Shown here: positions 46,560 to 57,813 of the stretch, piece by piece | Layout of the letters: the number at the start of each line of letters is the position of its first letter | Numbering within the stretch: the stretch's first letter is position 1 | Origin: Deroplatys truncata | Lineage: Eukaryota > Arthropoda > Insecta > Mantodea > Mantidae | Assembly: GCA_030765065.1 (NCBI GenBank) | Contig: CM060975.1 | Coordinates: 195,405,507-195,469,506 of the forward strand | Direction of reading: 5' to 3' | Length of the DNA: 64,000 bases | Notes under the pieces: model-generated | Told to the model about the DNA's origin: nothing | Databases searched by the model: none | The model's input: only the letters and a program-made list of their open reading frames with translations | Made by a program: the position numbers and the translations under genes

Positions 46560-47020
46560 AGATGATTCAACGGAGGGAGTCACCTCACGAGCTGCGACCT
46601 GCACAGATCTATTGCGGCTACCATCCCAGGAGACTACAGGTAGTCAGGCAAGCCTCAGAGACGCAAGAAGTCCCTAACATTTCCAAGCTCGCAGTCCCAT
46701 CCCACTGCTGGAGCCGCTTAGAGAGGGAGATGAACGAGTCACAAATCAAGCAGTCCTCTTTCCATTGAGCTTGCACCGCGCCATCTGTCCGGCACTGTCA
46801 TACGCTACGACATCTAGAAGCACACCTGAAAGATTGAAGAGGAAACAGGATGAAATGGAAAGGAAATCGCGATAGAAAAGAACTACCAAGCATTGGTCTG
46901 CCAAACCCGGAGAAACCACGAAAAACCCATGGGTCAGAATGGGTGGTAGCCCTGGATCGAACCCTGGACCTCCAGAATAATGCGAGTCGCACAGGTTACC
47001 TTGGGCTACCTCACTCGGTA
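46560..47020 (-). repeat. SINE-C copy, long
   Basis: On the minus strand the head (about 46950-47020) has a CCGAGTGAGGTAGCCC start and box-B side CCAGGGTTCGATCC. Then come GACCCATGGGTTTTTCG, TGGTTTCTCCGGG and a long GC-richer body with GAAATGTTAGGGACTTC that parallels 2840-2850 and 58530-58545. ORFs on both strands here are by-products. Confidence 0.65.
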
Positions 47021-47814
47021 TCAAAATACTGTAGTAAGCTTCTTACTTTGGCAAGATAAAAGGAAAAAAGTTTATTTCTTGGAATTCTAATTTTGATAAT
47101 CCTTCAAAATAATTTTACTTACTGCAGTACACTGTAGTACACTTTTAATTTACATCTATGAACTTTCTAGCAGTTGAAGATAAGTATGAGTTTAAGCTTC
47201 ATGAAAAATTTCAAACTTCTAGGTCTGCTCTTTCTTCAGAAACATTTTCCTAAATATGAATTTGCGGAAAATAGAATACATAACATTAATATATTTATAA
47301 AATCTAAAATAATTTAAATAGGATAATGAAACTTGCACAAGCCACTTACTGAACAGCATTTAAAGTCTCTGCAACATATCAGTTTGATATCTTTAATAGT
47401 TACTGTTAAATGTAACTTTATGAAATGCCTTGTAAATATGACCAAGTAATGCCTGTTTGACGTACATGTTGCCTTAAACTTAAATAGAATGCTAGAATAT
47501 TTTGTCGCGCATAACGATCTGGCCTGAAAATTGTGCACGCTCTAGAATTCACAGCCATCATGATGTCACCAAGCTAACTGCAACAAACCAGACCGTGACG
47601 ACAGTTCGAGTCATTTGACGTGAAGTGATGTCCTCATACTGAAATGTTTTACTTCGTTTTGGTCCATTGACTGCTATAACCGAAAAACAAAGAATATTTG
47701 AAAGGTAGCTTCTATAAGTGCCAGTTACACAATCATTCAGAATTTAATAGCAATCTTTCCACATCAAAATAAGCCTAAGTGGATTTTAAAAGTTTAAACA
47801 TTATGACTGTAGCA
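47021..47814. other. Unassigned DNA
   Basis: AT-rich, with no repeat matched. The 74-codon minus frame is unsupported. Confidence 0.45.
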
Positions 47815-48725
47815 GAAAAAATCTGATGTGTTACACTCACATGACTTTTTCTACTCTTGTACAACTTAATTTTACAAACGCTTATTCTCCATCCACTTCA
47901 TCTTAATCGAGATATCGAGATGTTAATCTCATTGCTAATTTTCTTGTAAGTGCAAGGGGAATATGGTAGACTTTAAGCGATAGTCAAATCTTTTAAGAGC
48001 TGGTTGCTATGTGGAGAATCGCATTCTCTTTGCATATCTAGGACATAAAACGAATTTCCACTTGAGAAAAAGTATAAGTATTGGAAAATGCAAACAAATA
48101 ACAAGAAGTATATCGGAAATGGTTCACTCCACAAAAAATGTATATGACAAATTGTGCGTTTTAACAAGCACTGAAATTTTTTGTGTAGTACAATGTCTGT
48201 GTCTTACGGTTTACCAGTTATGCAAAAACCATTCCGAAAGAAGAGGACTTTTGGCGACATTCTCAGAAAATTCAAGATACACATTTTATTTGTCATGAAA
48301 ACATCTTAAATACAGGGTGAATCACCTAAAACTTGTACCGCAAATATTTCGCAAATGGAAAGTGCTATTGAAATGCAGTTTTTACAGCATTGATTGGTAG
48401 TCAGGGGCTCGTACATTTAGCCTAAAAGCAGATTTTAATAATACTGAGAAAGTGTATTTTTGAGGAAACATACAATTTTTAAATGGAACAATGCCTAGTT
48501 ACATCAACAGAATAAAGGTAGAGTAAATTAGAATGTCAATGATCTTTGTTGCAGACTCTAGTGCGAGAGGTTTACGAGAAATCGTATTTTTAAAAGTTTC
48601 CACCCCAACAATTGTTTGTGCCATTCAACCTGCTTAGTTGCTGGGTACGATGTTATGTTTGTTTGCATTGCGACTTTCTGGTCAGTTAGTTTGTGACAGT
48701 TCAAGCAGTAAGTCGTGAGTGGAAG

Positions 48726-49936
48726 ATGAGGTTTACTAATGCAGAAAAAGCCGACATGCTCATGGTGTATGGAGAATGCAGGAAGAATGCAGTTCGTTCC
48801 TGTACGGTGTATGTGGAAACGTATCCCAATATGTAGACGTCAACCATCACAGCGATTATTTATCAACTCTTCAACCAATTATGTGAAAGCGGTACTGTAA
48901 CACCTAGAAAACGTAACAGAAACAAACAAGTGACTGGAGAAGAGGCAGAAATTAATGTTTTGGCTGCCGTTGCAGTAGATCCGCAAATTAGTTCCCGCAC
49001 AATCGCACGTGGAAGTGGCATAAGTCAGACAAGTGTACTGCGCATTCTCCATCGACATAGGTTCCATCCCTATCACATCTCTCTCCATCAAGAACTGCAT
49101 AGAAATGATTTTGAGAATCGTGTTTTTTTAAAGTTCCCTTGTTGTACCCAGTTTATGCTACTGTGGTTTACTGTTTTCATACCGCTTATTTCCGCAACAC
49201 ACATACACACAAACACCCATGCCCGTGGCGGGACTCGAACCCGCGACCCTCAGCTTGGCAGAGCGCCGGAGTGACCATGTTAACTTTTGTACATGGGCAT
49301 TAAGACATGATACTCCAGATTCATCATGTATCTTGTTTAGTGATGAGACAACATTTACTAATCTTGGCCAGGTAAACCGCACAAACATGCACTATTGGTC
49401 TGTTGACTATCTCCGTTGGCTTCGTCAGGTGGAACATCAGCGTCAATGGAGTTAAACGTGTAGTGTGGGATAGGGAACCATCAGCTCATAGACCTTTTGT
49501 TCATAGAAGGAACAATGAACTCGCACAAGTATCGCAGCCACCTGACAGACCATCTGCCACAGATGCTAGAAGACGTTCCTTTGCAGACCAGGAGGAGCCT
49601 GTGGTACCAACATGATGGCTGTCCAGCCCATAGAGCACGAAGTACTACAGCTTGTCTTAACGGATTCTTTCCTAATCGTTGGATTGGACGAAGAGGACCT
49701 GTATCTTGGCCGGCCCGTTTACCGGATCTGACTCCTTTAGACATTTTTCGGTGGGGAAGGCTGAAAGACACTGTCTACAAGGATGCACCAACTACACCGG
49801 ACAATATGAAACTACGTATTATGCTGCCTACTCTAAAATTTCTGCTGAAATGCTAGAACGTATGCAGCAGTCTTTCCATAGAGGACTGGAAGCTTATATT
49901 GAAGCTGCCGGTGGTCATTTTGAACACAACCTTTGA
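48726..49936 (+). pseudogene. DD41D-type mariner transposase, stop, frameshifts and SINE insertion
   Basis: The ATG at 48726 opens MRFTNAEKADMLMVYGECRKN (first 20 residues only are certain in frame), the usual HTH start. An in-frame TAG lies at 48834-48836, after which the frame resumes and reaches LHRHRFHPYHISLHQEL. A SINE at 49125-49278 cuts the gene; coding resumes as WALRHDTPDSSCILFSDETT with the first Asp. After a frameshift near 49460 come WYQHDGCPAHRAR (second Asp) and PDLTPLDIFRWGRLKD (third Asp). The C-terminus AAGGHFEHNL ends at 49936. It is inactive. Confidence 0.9.
49125..49278 (-). repeat. SINE-F-like element inserted in the mariner gene
   Basis: On the minus strand the tRNA-like head has GGTCACTCCGGCGCTCTGCC and box B GGGTTCGAGTCCC (49230-49242), followed by a TGTGTGTATGTGTGTTG stretch and a short body. 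The empty site (ATCGTGTTAACTTTTG) can be read from the flanks, and a short duplication (TGTT) borders the insert. Confidence 0.75.
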
Positions 49937-50432
49937 AGGGCTATGTTCTCTTTACTTGTAAGAATCCACAAAAATATTGTAATTCCCTTTTGGTTTTCTT
50001 TAGTTTGTGCTACCACAGGTTGTACAAGTGTCGGTGCGTAAAGTTTCAAAATAAGATTTCACGTAAACCACTTACACTAGAATCTTGCAACAAACGCTAC
50101 TGACGTTATAATTTACCCTACCTTTATTCTGTTGATGAAACTAGGCAATGTTCCATTTAAAAAAATTGTATGTTTGCTCAAAAAATGCACTTTCTCAGTA
50201 TTATTAAAAATCTGTTTACAGGCTAAATGGACGAGCCCCTGACTACCAATCAATGCTGTGAAAACTGCACACCAATAGCACTTTCCATTTCCGAAATATT
50301 TGCGGTGCAAGTTTTAGGTGATATGATATCGAAAAATGTTCCATGTAAAGGGTAGTATAGGTTTTCTTGTCGCATCCTTCAAAGATGCTAAATTTAAATA
50401 CCGTCTATAGCTTATATACACAGTAGAGAAAG

Positions 50433-52158
50433 AAAAATCTGATGTGTTATATTCCCATGACTTACTCTACCCACTATCGCTTATTACTGCGTATATTTAC
50501 GAAAGTTTCTTTTCCTATCTACTTAATTTTAATCGAGAAAAACCTTTCCGGAAATAGTTAAACATTTCGTTATAGATAAAAAGAGAATAGTAACAGTCAA
50601 AATTTTTAAAAGTTATATGCTGGCCATAAAATCCCGTAGTTTCCATGCAATCGCGAGAAACAGCTAACAAAAATCTGATGTGTTACACTCACATGACTTT
50701 CTCTACTCTTGTACAAACTATTTTTACAAACGCTTATTCTCCTTCTACTTCATGTTAATCGAGATAAACATTTGCAGACTTTTTCTTATTGCTAATTTTC
50801 TTGTAGATGTAAGGGGAATATATATTTACAAGGGCAATATAGAAATACAGTAGCCTTTAAGCACATACATATCTCTTAATAGCTGGTTGCTAGGTACAAC
50901 ACCATTCCCTTTCCCACAGATTAATACTCTTTGAATATCCAAGACAAAAAAAAATGAATAACGAATTCCCATTTGAGAAAATAAGTATTGAAAAATTTAA
51001 GGAAATAACAAGCAATATCTCGAAAATGGTACACTCAACAAAAAAATGTATATGATATAAATTGTGTATTTTAACGCGATCTACATTTTTTGTGTAGTAA
51101 AATTTTGTCTATCTCTTATGGTTTACCAGTTATGCAAAAGTCGTTCACAATGAAGAATACTTTTGGAGACATTCCCAGAAAATTCAAGATATACATTTTA
51201 TTTGTCATGGAAATATCTTAAACATACGATATTTTAATCAAAATCGTTAGAGCCATTTTTGAGAAAATTAAAATTTTCGAAAAATCTTCCATGTAAGGGT
51301 AATCTGAGGTGGGGGATTTTCTTGAAAACCTTCGTGTCGCATCTCTGGAAGGTACTGAACCTAAATACCAAGTTTGGTGTTTATCCGACTGTTCGTTTCT
51401 GAGTTATGCTGTTCACAGACAGACACACAGACACACACACGGACATGTTTCCAAAAATGCTTTTTTTTTGGATTCAAGGGTCTGAAAACAAGTATTTCCG
51501 GTGAAATCTCGGTATCGAATTTTTGGGTGGAATACAATACTTCCCCTACTTACTATACGTAGTAGAGAAAGTAATAAGCAGGGCTTTGAAAAACTTGAGT
51601 ACTCAACAATTCGAACTATTAATGACGGATATTTCGGAAATGGCTGATGACAAGAAACAAATTGTATATTTTGCAGAGCATTGTAAGTTTCGTGTATTAA
51701 GATTTCGTTTATCGCTTACCATTTATGCAAGATTATGTAAACTTCCTTCCTAATGAGAAGGGCTTCACAAGCTATTCCCAGAAGATTCAAGATATACATT
51801 TTATACACCATATAAGTATCTTTAATATATAGCATTTTCACCAAAATCGTAGGAGCTATTTTTCAGAAATAAAAAAATTCTAAAAATACTCCATGTAAAG
51901 GGTAGTTTAGGGTGTGGGGAATTTCTTGAAAATACTTGTGTCGCAGTTTTGGAAGGTATTGAACTTAAATAATAAGTTTGGTATTTATCTGACATTTCGT
52001 TTTTGGGCTATGCTGTTGACACACATACATTTTTCTAAAAATGCTTTGTTTTGGATAGGGGGCCTCAAATCATGTATTTTCGTGAAATTTCGATATCGAA
52101 TTTTTGGGTGGAATGCAATACCTTTTCTACCTACTATGTACGCGGTAGAGAATGTAGA
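50433..52158 (+). mobile_element. R-B copy split by a complete R-A copy
   Basis: 50433-50667 is the left part (AAAAATCTGATGTGTTATATTCCC, GCATATATTTACGAAAG-type body, ending GCGAGAAACAGCTAA). 51574-52158 is the rest, from AGCAGGGCTTTGAAAAAC to CTATGTACGCGGTAGAGAATG. The left end starts directly at the right end of the previous R-A copy. Confidence 0.85.
50668..51573 (+). mobile_element. R-family repeat, subfamily A, reference full-length copy
   Basis: This is the best preserved copy (about 905 bp) and its edges are fixed by the R-B sequence on both sides. Left to right it has: an A-run and ATCTGATGTGTTACACTCACATG with a 5-bp ATGTG/CACAT inverted pair; ACTTTCTCTACTCTTGTAC; an AT-rich noncoding body; CCATGTAAGGGTAATC; CACAGACAGACACACAGAC, the (CA)n position; GGATTCAAGGG; and the right end CTACTTACTATACGTAGTAG then AGAAAGTA. 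All six frames have many stops. Family assignment is inference: Helentron-associated (DINE-1-like) or TA-target MITE. Confidence 0.92.
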
Positions 52159-52609
52159 ATTACAAAAGTTGTAGGAGAGTATTTGAGCAAAGTGGTTAAC
52201 AGTGATAAGGAGGAATTTACAAGGAAAGGCTCGTCTAGAAGAATAATGTTAGATAAGTACAATGATGTCACCACTACAATAATGTCCCGGAGTTGTGTGC
52301 ATTGGAACTAGAAATACAGGCAAGCAAATTTAGGAGGAATAATGTTTAGAGGAAATCAGCAAGATTATTTGTTTTATAGTTCAGTTTGTAACAGATTGTA
52401 CCACCATCTAATGTTTTGTTCATATAAACCATGCATCCACCCACCAAATATATATATCCGTTCCATTTCATCCTAATTTAATAAAGTTCTTATAATAAAT
52501 GAGCAAAATGTTTCCTTTGTGAATAATCAAACTGCTCGCTTGGAAAATCAATTTACAAACGACTTTTAAATATTAGGCATAGTGCTAAAGTTCGGAATAG
52601 AATAATCGA

Positions 52610-52762
52610 ACGAAGTCGTGTCGCGGTAACGTGTGCGACTCGCATTCAGGCGGTCCTGGGTTCGATACCCGGACCGCCCAATGTGACCCATAGGTTTTTC
52701 GTGGTTTCCGGGGGTCGGCAGACGAATGTTGGTATGGTTCATCTTCTACTACGACTTTCCTG
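52610..52762 (+). repeat. SINE-C copy, short form
   Basis: The head has GTGTCGCGGTAACGTGTGCG and a clean box B, GGTTCGATACC (52649-52659), with flanking complementary CGGTCC/GGACCG stem bases. It continues TGTGACCCATAGGTTTTTCG and stops after about 150 bp against an R-A copy. The head is good enough to mimic a tRNA in gene finders. Confidence 0.7.
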
Positions 52763-53282
52763 TAATAAGGAATATATCGGAAATGGTTCACTCGACAAAA
52801 AAATGTATATGACACATTTTATGTTTTAACGGAATCTACATTTTCTGTGCAGTAAAATTTTGTCATATCCCTTACGGTTTACCAGTAATATGAAAATCAT
52901 TCAAAATGAAGAGGGCTTTTGGGGACAATCCCAGAAAATTCAAGATATTACATTTCATTTGCCATGAAAATATCTTAAACATATGATATTTAATCCAAAT
53001 CGTTAGTCATTTTTGAGAAAATCAAAATTTTCGAAAAATGTTTCATGTAAAGGGTAGTCTGGGGTTGGGGTATTTTTTAATATACTTAACTCAAGTACCA
53101 AGTTTGGAATTTACCCAACTTTTCGTTTTTGAGTTATGCTTTTCACAGACACACACGGACGTGTTTGCAAAATGCTTTATTTGGATTCAGGGCACCTCAA
53201 AACACATATTTCCGGTGAAATCTCGCTATAGAATTTTTGGGTGGAATGCAATGCTCCTCCTACTTTGAGGTAGAGAAAGTAA
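52763..53282 (+). mobile_element. R-A copy, left third missing
   Basis: It starts in mid-body at ATAAGGAATATATCGGAAATGG (52765 on) and runs to the right end, which is shortened (CCTACTTTGAGGTAGAGAAAG): the hairpin loop and part of the arm are deleted. Confidence 0.8.
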
Positions 53283-53819
53283 AAATGGTAACCATGTCGT
53301 TTTTTAAAAATGTTTGCCACATAGGCAAAGTTGTCAAATAGGCATTCAGGCGCGAACAAAAAAATTTCATTGGCCGGTTCTAAACAAATAATGTCGAATG
53401 GCGTAATCGATTTTCGATGTTATCCGGAATAGTAATTCACAATATATTCTCATCTCTACTTCAGTTTGTTTGAAATTAAAAGCCCTAAGCGCTCAAATAT
53501 TTCGCTTTCTCTTCTCTTTTTGGTGCCCACTACTGAGTTAATCTTAGAAACGAATAAAGTCCAATAATCAAACTGAGGTCAGGATTGTTGCTTCCCGTTC
53601 CCAATTGCATAGTAATTCACCTTCCGTTCCCGTTCTGGTTCTCGTTTTCATTTCCGGGCAATTGTACACCAGACTTTGTACTATGGTACTATATAGAATA
53701 TTTATTATAATCCACATTGGTACATTCTGAATTTTCTTTAACAAACAAGACTCGGTGGAAAAAAAATCCTTTACGAATACAACCTTTTTCTATAGAGCGT
53801 GAATTTTACGTTCAATAAA
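53283..53819. other. Unassigned DNA
   Basis: No repeat or gene was recognised. A CCCGTTCCC/CCGTTCCCG-type doublet lies near 53598-53630. Confidence 0.45.
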
Positions 53820-53821
53820 TA

Positions 53822-54511
53822 CGAGGGTAATCCAGAAAGTCCCAGACGTTTTGAAATAAACAATTAACAAAATGCAAATATCAACGTTTATTATCCACAT
53901 TTGAAAGGTACACTCTTAAGCTATTTTTCTACACAATTGTCATTCAAATTGATTCATTTATCGCACCGTGGCACAAGTTTTTCAATACCCTCTCTGTAAA
54001 ATCTGCCGCCTGCGACTTCAACCACTGGTTTACACCGGCATGCAGTTCAGCCTCAGTATCAAAGCATCAATTTGATGCACCAAACTCCGTGAAATTTGGG
54101 GAAAATGTTCCGAAAGTTCTGTAATCGTGAAACACAATTTTCACAATTTTGTCACTGATTTGCATTGACAGTTCATCAGTCATAATGCTAGGCCTACTAC
54201 TGCGATCCTCGTCGTGAACATTGGTACGGCCATATTAAAAATCAATGCACCATTGCCTAACTCGGCTTTTGCTCATTATTCCCTGCCCGTAAACATCACA
54301 AAGTTGACGATAAATTTCAATTGGTTTGTTCTTTTTAGGCAGCGCACATTTTAACAACTCACAGAGAGCACAGTAGGGAAGGCACAGTCCTCACGCTACC
54401 ACAGCTGGATGCATACTGAATGTAAAAACGTTCTGACACCAAGATTGCGGCTCTAGACCTACTCATCGCCACGAAAGGCCAAAACGTCTGAGACTTTCTG
54501 GACTGTCCTCG
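53822..54511 (-). mobile_element. Internally deleted mariner, 690 bp
   Basis: The ends CGAGGGTAATCCAG and, inverted, CGAGGACAGTCCAG share AAAGTC-C-CAGACGTTTT arms, with TA at 53820-53821 and 54512-54513. On the minus strand the transposase N-terminus (MCALPKKNKPIEIYRQL, SRVRQWCIDF, DELSMQISDKIVK) is joined directly to the C-terminus (TEAELHAGVNQWLKSQAADF). The whole catalytic core is missing. Residual stops are present as well. Confidence 0.88.
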
Positions 54512-54815
54512 TATTTTAAAACGTTACGTTACACAACCTGTATATAATGTACTCTGTACGAAAGGTACTCTTCACGTACTATCTTAGAAAAACTGGATTG
54601 TTGAAGTCTGTAATCGAGTAGATGACATTACCCATTAAGATATCTGTTGCGTACATAATGAAAGTGTTTGATTTTTACTCATGAGGAAGATTAATCTTAT
54701 CTGATTCGAAGTACTATTTATAGTGTACATTATAACCTGCTGTTTTGTGATACTCTTTGCATTCAATGAAAATGCTATGAAGTGTCAAAACACAGATTAA
54801 GTAAAATATCAATTT

Positions 54816-56496
54816 TTATTTTCTCTACCACGTACACAGAAGGTAGAGAAGGTATCCTAAAATTCTAACCAAACATTCAATACCAAGATTTCACCGGAAA
54901 TACAAGTTTTGACACCCCGTAACTAAAAGAATTATAAAATTGTGTGAGAGAGGTGTGTGTGTGAGAGAGAGAGAGAACAGCGTAACTCAAAAACCAAATG
55001 TCTCATAAATACCAAACTTGGCGTTTAAGTTCAATATCTTCCAAATATACGACACACATAGATTTTCAAGAATATCTCCCACACCAACTACCCTTTACAT
55101 GGAACATTCTTCAAGATGTTTTATTTTCTCAAAAATGACTCTGACGGTTTTGATAAAAATACCATATATTAAAGATATTTACATGACAAATAAAACGTTT
55201 AACCTTGAATTTTGGGAATACCCTACGAATTCCTCTTCATTCGGAAGGAATTTTGTATAATCTTGTATAACTGGTAAACGTTAAGCGATAGATGAAAACG
55301 TATGGCACAAAAACGTAGATCTCTTTAAAACACACAATTTAGTTCCAATTTTTCTTTTTGTAACATAGGCCATTTCCGAGATTTCCGTTATTAATGGTTT
55401 GGATGTCCAATAATTAGCCTTTCTATTTGTACTGTCGAACTTTCAGCTGTTTCTCGCGATGTAATGGAAGGAGTATGGAATTTTTAAGCCCAGCGTATAG
55501 CGTTGGGTTCTAAATAATTTGACTATTGTTGTTCCCTTTGTATCTATAACGAAATGTGCAATGCAGGTATTTCCGGAAAGGTTTATCGGGATTAAAATGA
55601 TGTAGAAAAAAAAATCTGATGTGTTACACTCACACGACTTTCTCTAATCTTGTACAAAATATTTTTACAAACGCTTCATGTTATTAGAAATATCGAAATG
55701 TTAACCTTATTGCTAATTTTCTTGTAGATGCAAGGGGAATTGGTAGCCTTTAAGCTATAGTCAAATATTTTAAGAGCTGGTTGCTATGTGGAGTATTCCA
55801 TTCTCCTTTGCATTACCAGGACAAAAAATATGAATAACGAATTTGAGAAAAGTATAAGTAATGCAAAATTTAAGGGAATAACAAGCAATATCTCGAAAAT
55901 GGTTCAATCAACAAAAAAATGTATATAACATAAATTGTGTATTTTAACGCGATCTACATTTTCTGTGTAGTAAAATTTTGTCTATCTTTTATGGTTTACC
56001 AGTTATGCAAAAGTCGTTCACAATGAAGAATACTTTTGGAGACATTCCCAGAAAATTCGAGGTATACATTTCATTTGTCATGAAAATATCTTAAACATAT
56101 GATATTTTAATCAAAATCGTTAGAGCCGTTTTAGAGAAAATTAAATTTTCGAAAAATGTTCCATGTAAAGGGTAATCTGGGGTGGGAGGATTTTCTTGAA
56201 AACCGTCGTGTCGCATAACTGGAACATACTGAACCTAAATACTAAGTTTGGTGTTTATCTGCCTGTTCGTTTTCTGAGTTATGCTGTTTACAGAAACACA
56301 CACACACACACACAGACACACACGGACATGTTTCCAAAAATGCTTTTTTTTTGGATTCAGAGAGCCTCAAAACATGTATTTCCGGTGGAGTAGAAGAGAA
56401 AGTAAAAATATGCTTTCGTAAGAATAGTTTTTATATCCGTTAGTAAATGATAACGGCTATAGAAAGTCATGTAAATGTATCACATCAGATTTTTTT
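54816..56496 (-). mobile_element. R-B copy split by an R-A copy
   Basis: 54816-55606 carries the right hairpin (TTCTCTACC...GGTAGAGAA, nine paired bases) and the body. 56408-56496 carries the left end (ATGCTTTCGTAAGAATAG, then GTCATGTAAATGTATCACATC). The join falls in the A-rich site GTAGAAAAATA-GCTTTCG. Confidence 0.85.
55608..56405 (+). mobile_element. R-A copy nested in R-B, right end shortened
   Basis: The left end AAAATCTGATGTGTTACACTC lies at 55611. The body is close in sequence to the copy at 50668, with shared small changes such as TTAACGCGATCTACATTTT. The last 60 bp before the terminal AGAGAAAGTA, including most of the hairpin, are deleted. The (CA)n tract lies at 56297-56325. Confidence 0.87.
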
Positions 56497-56969
56497 TCAC
56501 AGCCGTCAGATTAAGGTGCTCAGACTGTACAGCAGAAATGAACACCTGACTCCCTCATCCATTTTCCTTTGTCCACCGTTCCTCCCCTTCCACTGCTCCT
56601 CCTTTTCCGGTCATTACTCATTCCTCTGCTATCCCACGCCCTCACCTCTCAGGTAGATACAAACCTCTGATATCTAAGTGACAACAAAATTGCAGGAAAA
56701 AAAAGCTCCAAAACGTTGCGCTTTCTTTATCGTTTTTCTTCGGCCAATGGAGTTGGTTGTTGTGATATATCGGGCTGTTAGACTTGATTTACAGTATCCA
56801 AAATCTGCGATTTGTTAATCCGGCGTTTTATTCGATACAATTAAGATAGAGGAGAATGTTTATGCACATCATGAAATTACCTGTCAGATCACGTACAGTG
56901 AACGAATAAATTTTAGAAGCAAAGAGAGAAAGTTTGGGACTTATCTCTTCTACTAAATGAAGACAAAAT
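56497..56969. other. Unassigned DNA
   Basis: A pyrimidine-rich stretch (56560-56650) gives a 69-codon frame of no recognisable kind. No repeat matched. Confidence 0.45.
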
Positions 56970-57813
56970 AAGTGGAGTATTCCATTCTCTTTGCATGTCC
57001 AGGACATAAATAAATAAATAAAGCAATTCCCATTTGAGAAACAGTACCAGTATTGGTAAATTCAAACAAATAGCAAGGAATATCTCGAAAATGGTCCACT
57101 CGACAAAAAAAATGTATATGACAAATTATGCATTTTAACGATCTACATTTTTGTGTCGTAAAATTTTGTCTCTTACGGTTTACCAATTATGCAAAAGTCA
57201 TTCAGAATGAAGATGACTTGGGTGGAGACATTTCCCAAAAACTCATGATATGCATTTCATTTAAGAAAAAGTATAACTATTGGAAAATTCAAACAAATAA
57301 CAAGGAATATCTCGGAAATAGTTCATTGCACAAAAAATGTATATGACATAAATTGTGTGTAGTAACATTTTGCCTCTATCTTACGGTTTACCAGTTATGC
57401 AAAAACCATTCAGAAAGAAGGCTTTTGGGGAGATTCCCAAAAAATTCAACATAAAATACATTTTATTTGTCATGAAAATATTTTAAATATATATTTTAAT
57501 TAAAATCATTGGAGAAATTTTTGAGAAAATCAAAAATTTGAAAAATGTTCTATGTAAAGGATAGTCTGGGGTAGGAGGTTTTCTTGAAAATCTTCGTGTC
57601 ACCTCTTTCAAGGAAACCTAAATACCAAGTTTGGTATTTATCCAACTTTTCGTTTTTGAGTTATGCTGTTCACAAACGCATACACACACAAATGGATCAT
57701 TTTCTAAAAGTGCTTTTTTGGGTTCAGGGTTCTCAAAACCGGTGAAATCTCGGTATCGAATTGTTGGGTTAATACCATACATCTCCAACTTACTATACGT
57801 AGTAGAGAAAGTT
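56970..57813 (+). mobile_element. R-A copy with an internal duplication
   Basis: It starts in the left third (GTGGAGTATTCCATTCTC) and ends CTATACGTAGTAGAGAAAG. The segment from the GAGAAA-CAGTA region (about 57036) to ATTTCATTT (57262) is repeated at 57263-57480 as a second, diverged version of the same part of the family, so the copy is either internally duplicated or recombinant. Confidence 0.78.

Larger units (their letters stand above)
48313..50321 (+). mobile_element. mariner-like element with ~290-bp inverted repeats (DD41D type)
   Basis: The left end CAGGGTGAATCACC follows TA at 48311-48312. Long inverted arms (48313 to about 48600, and about 50040 to 50321) match through ACCTAAAACTTG, CAAATATTTCG, GGGGCTCGT and AACAGAATAAAGGTAG. 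The right end stops at GGTGA before TA (50322-50323), so nine terminal bases are missing. Long inverted repeats and a 41-residue spacing between the second and third Asp fit the DD41D branch of mariners. It is itself interrupted by a SINE. Confidence 0.92.
47815..50432 (+). mobile_element. R-A copy split by a mariner element
   Basis: 47815-48312 runs from AAAAAATCTGATGTG, with ATGTGTTACACTCACAT, to AAAACATCTTAAATA. 50322-50432 resumes at TATGATATCGAAAAATG and ends CACAGTAGAGAAAG. The mariner occupies a TA within the family's CTTAAACATATGATATT motif. About 45 bp of R-A right of the insertion, and part of the (CA)n region, are missing. The right end abuts the next R-B copy with no spacer. Confidence 0.85.

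Noticed and set aside
51374..51562. Recurring ORFs with FELCCSQTHTHT-type peptides in many places
   Set aside because: They are the same frame through the R-family (CA)n region in different copies. Neighbouring frames are full of stops and length is not conserved, so they are not genes.
47815..57813. CRISPR-like or satellite array because of regular repeated blocks
   Set aside because: Repeat units are about 800 bp, in mixed orientation with nested insertions and other elements between them. There are no short regular spacers and the DNA is eukaryotic.
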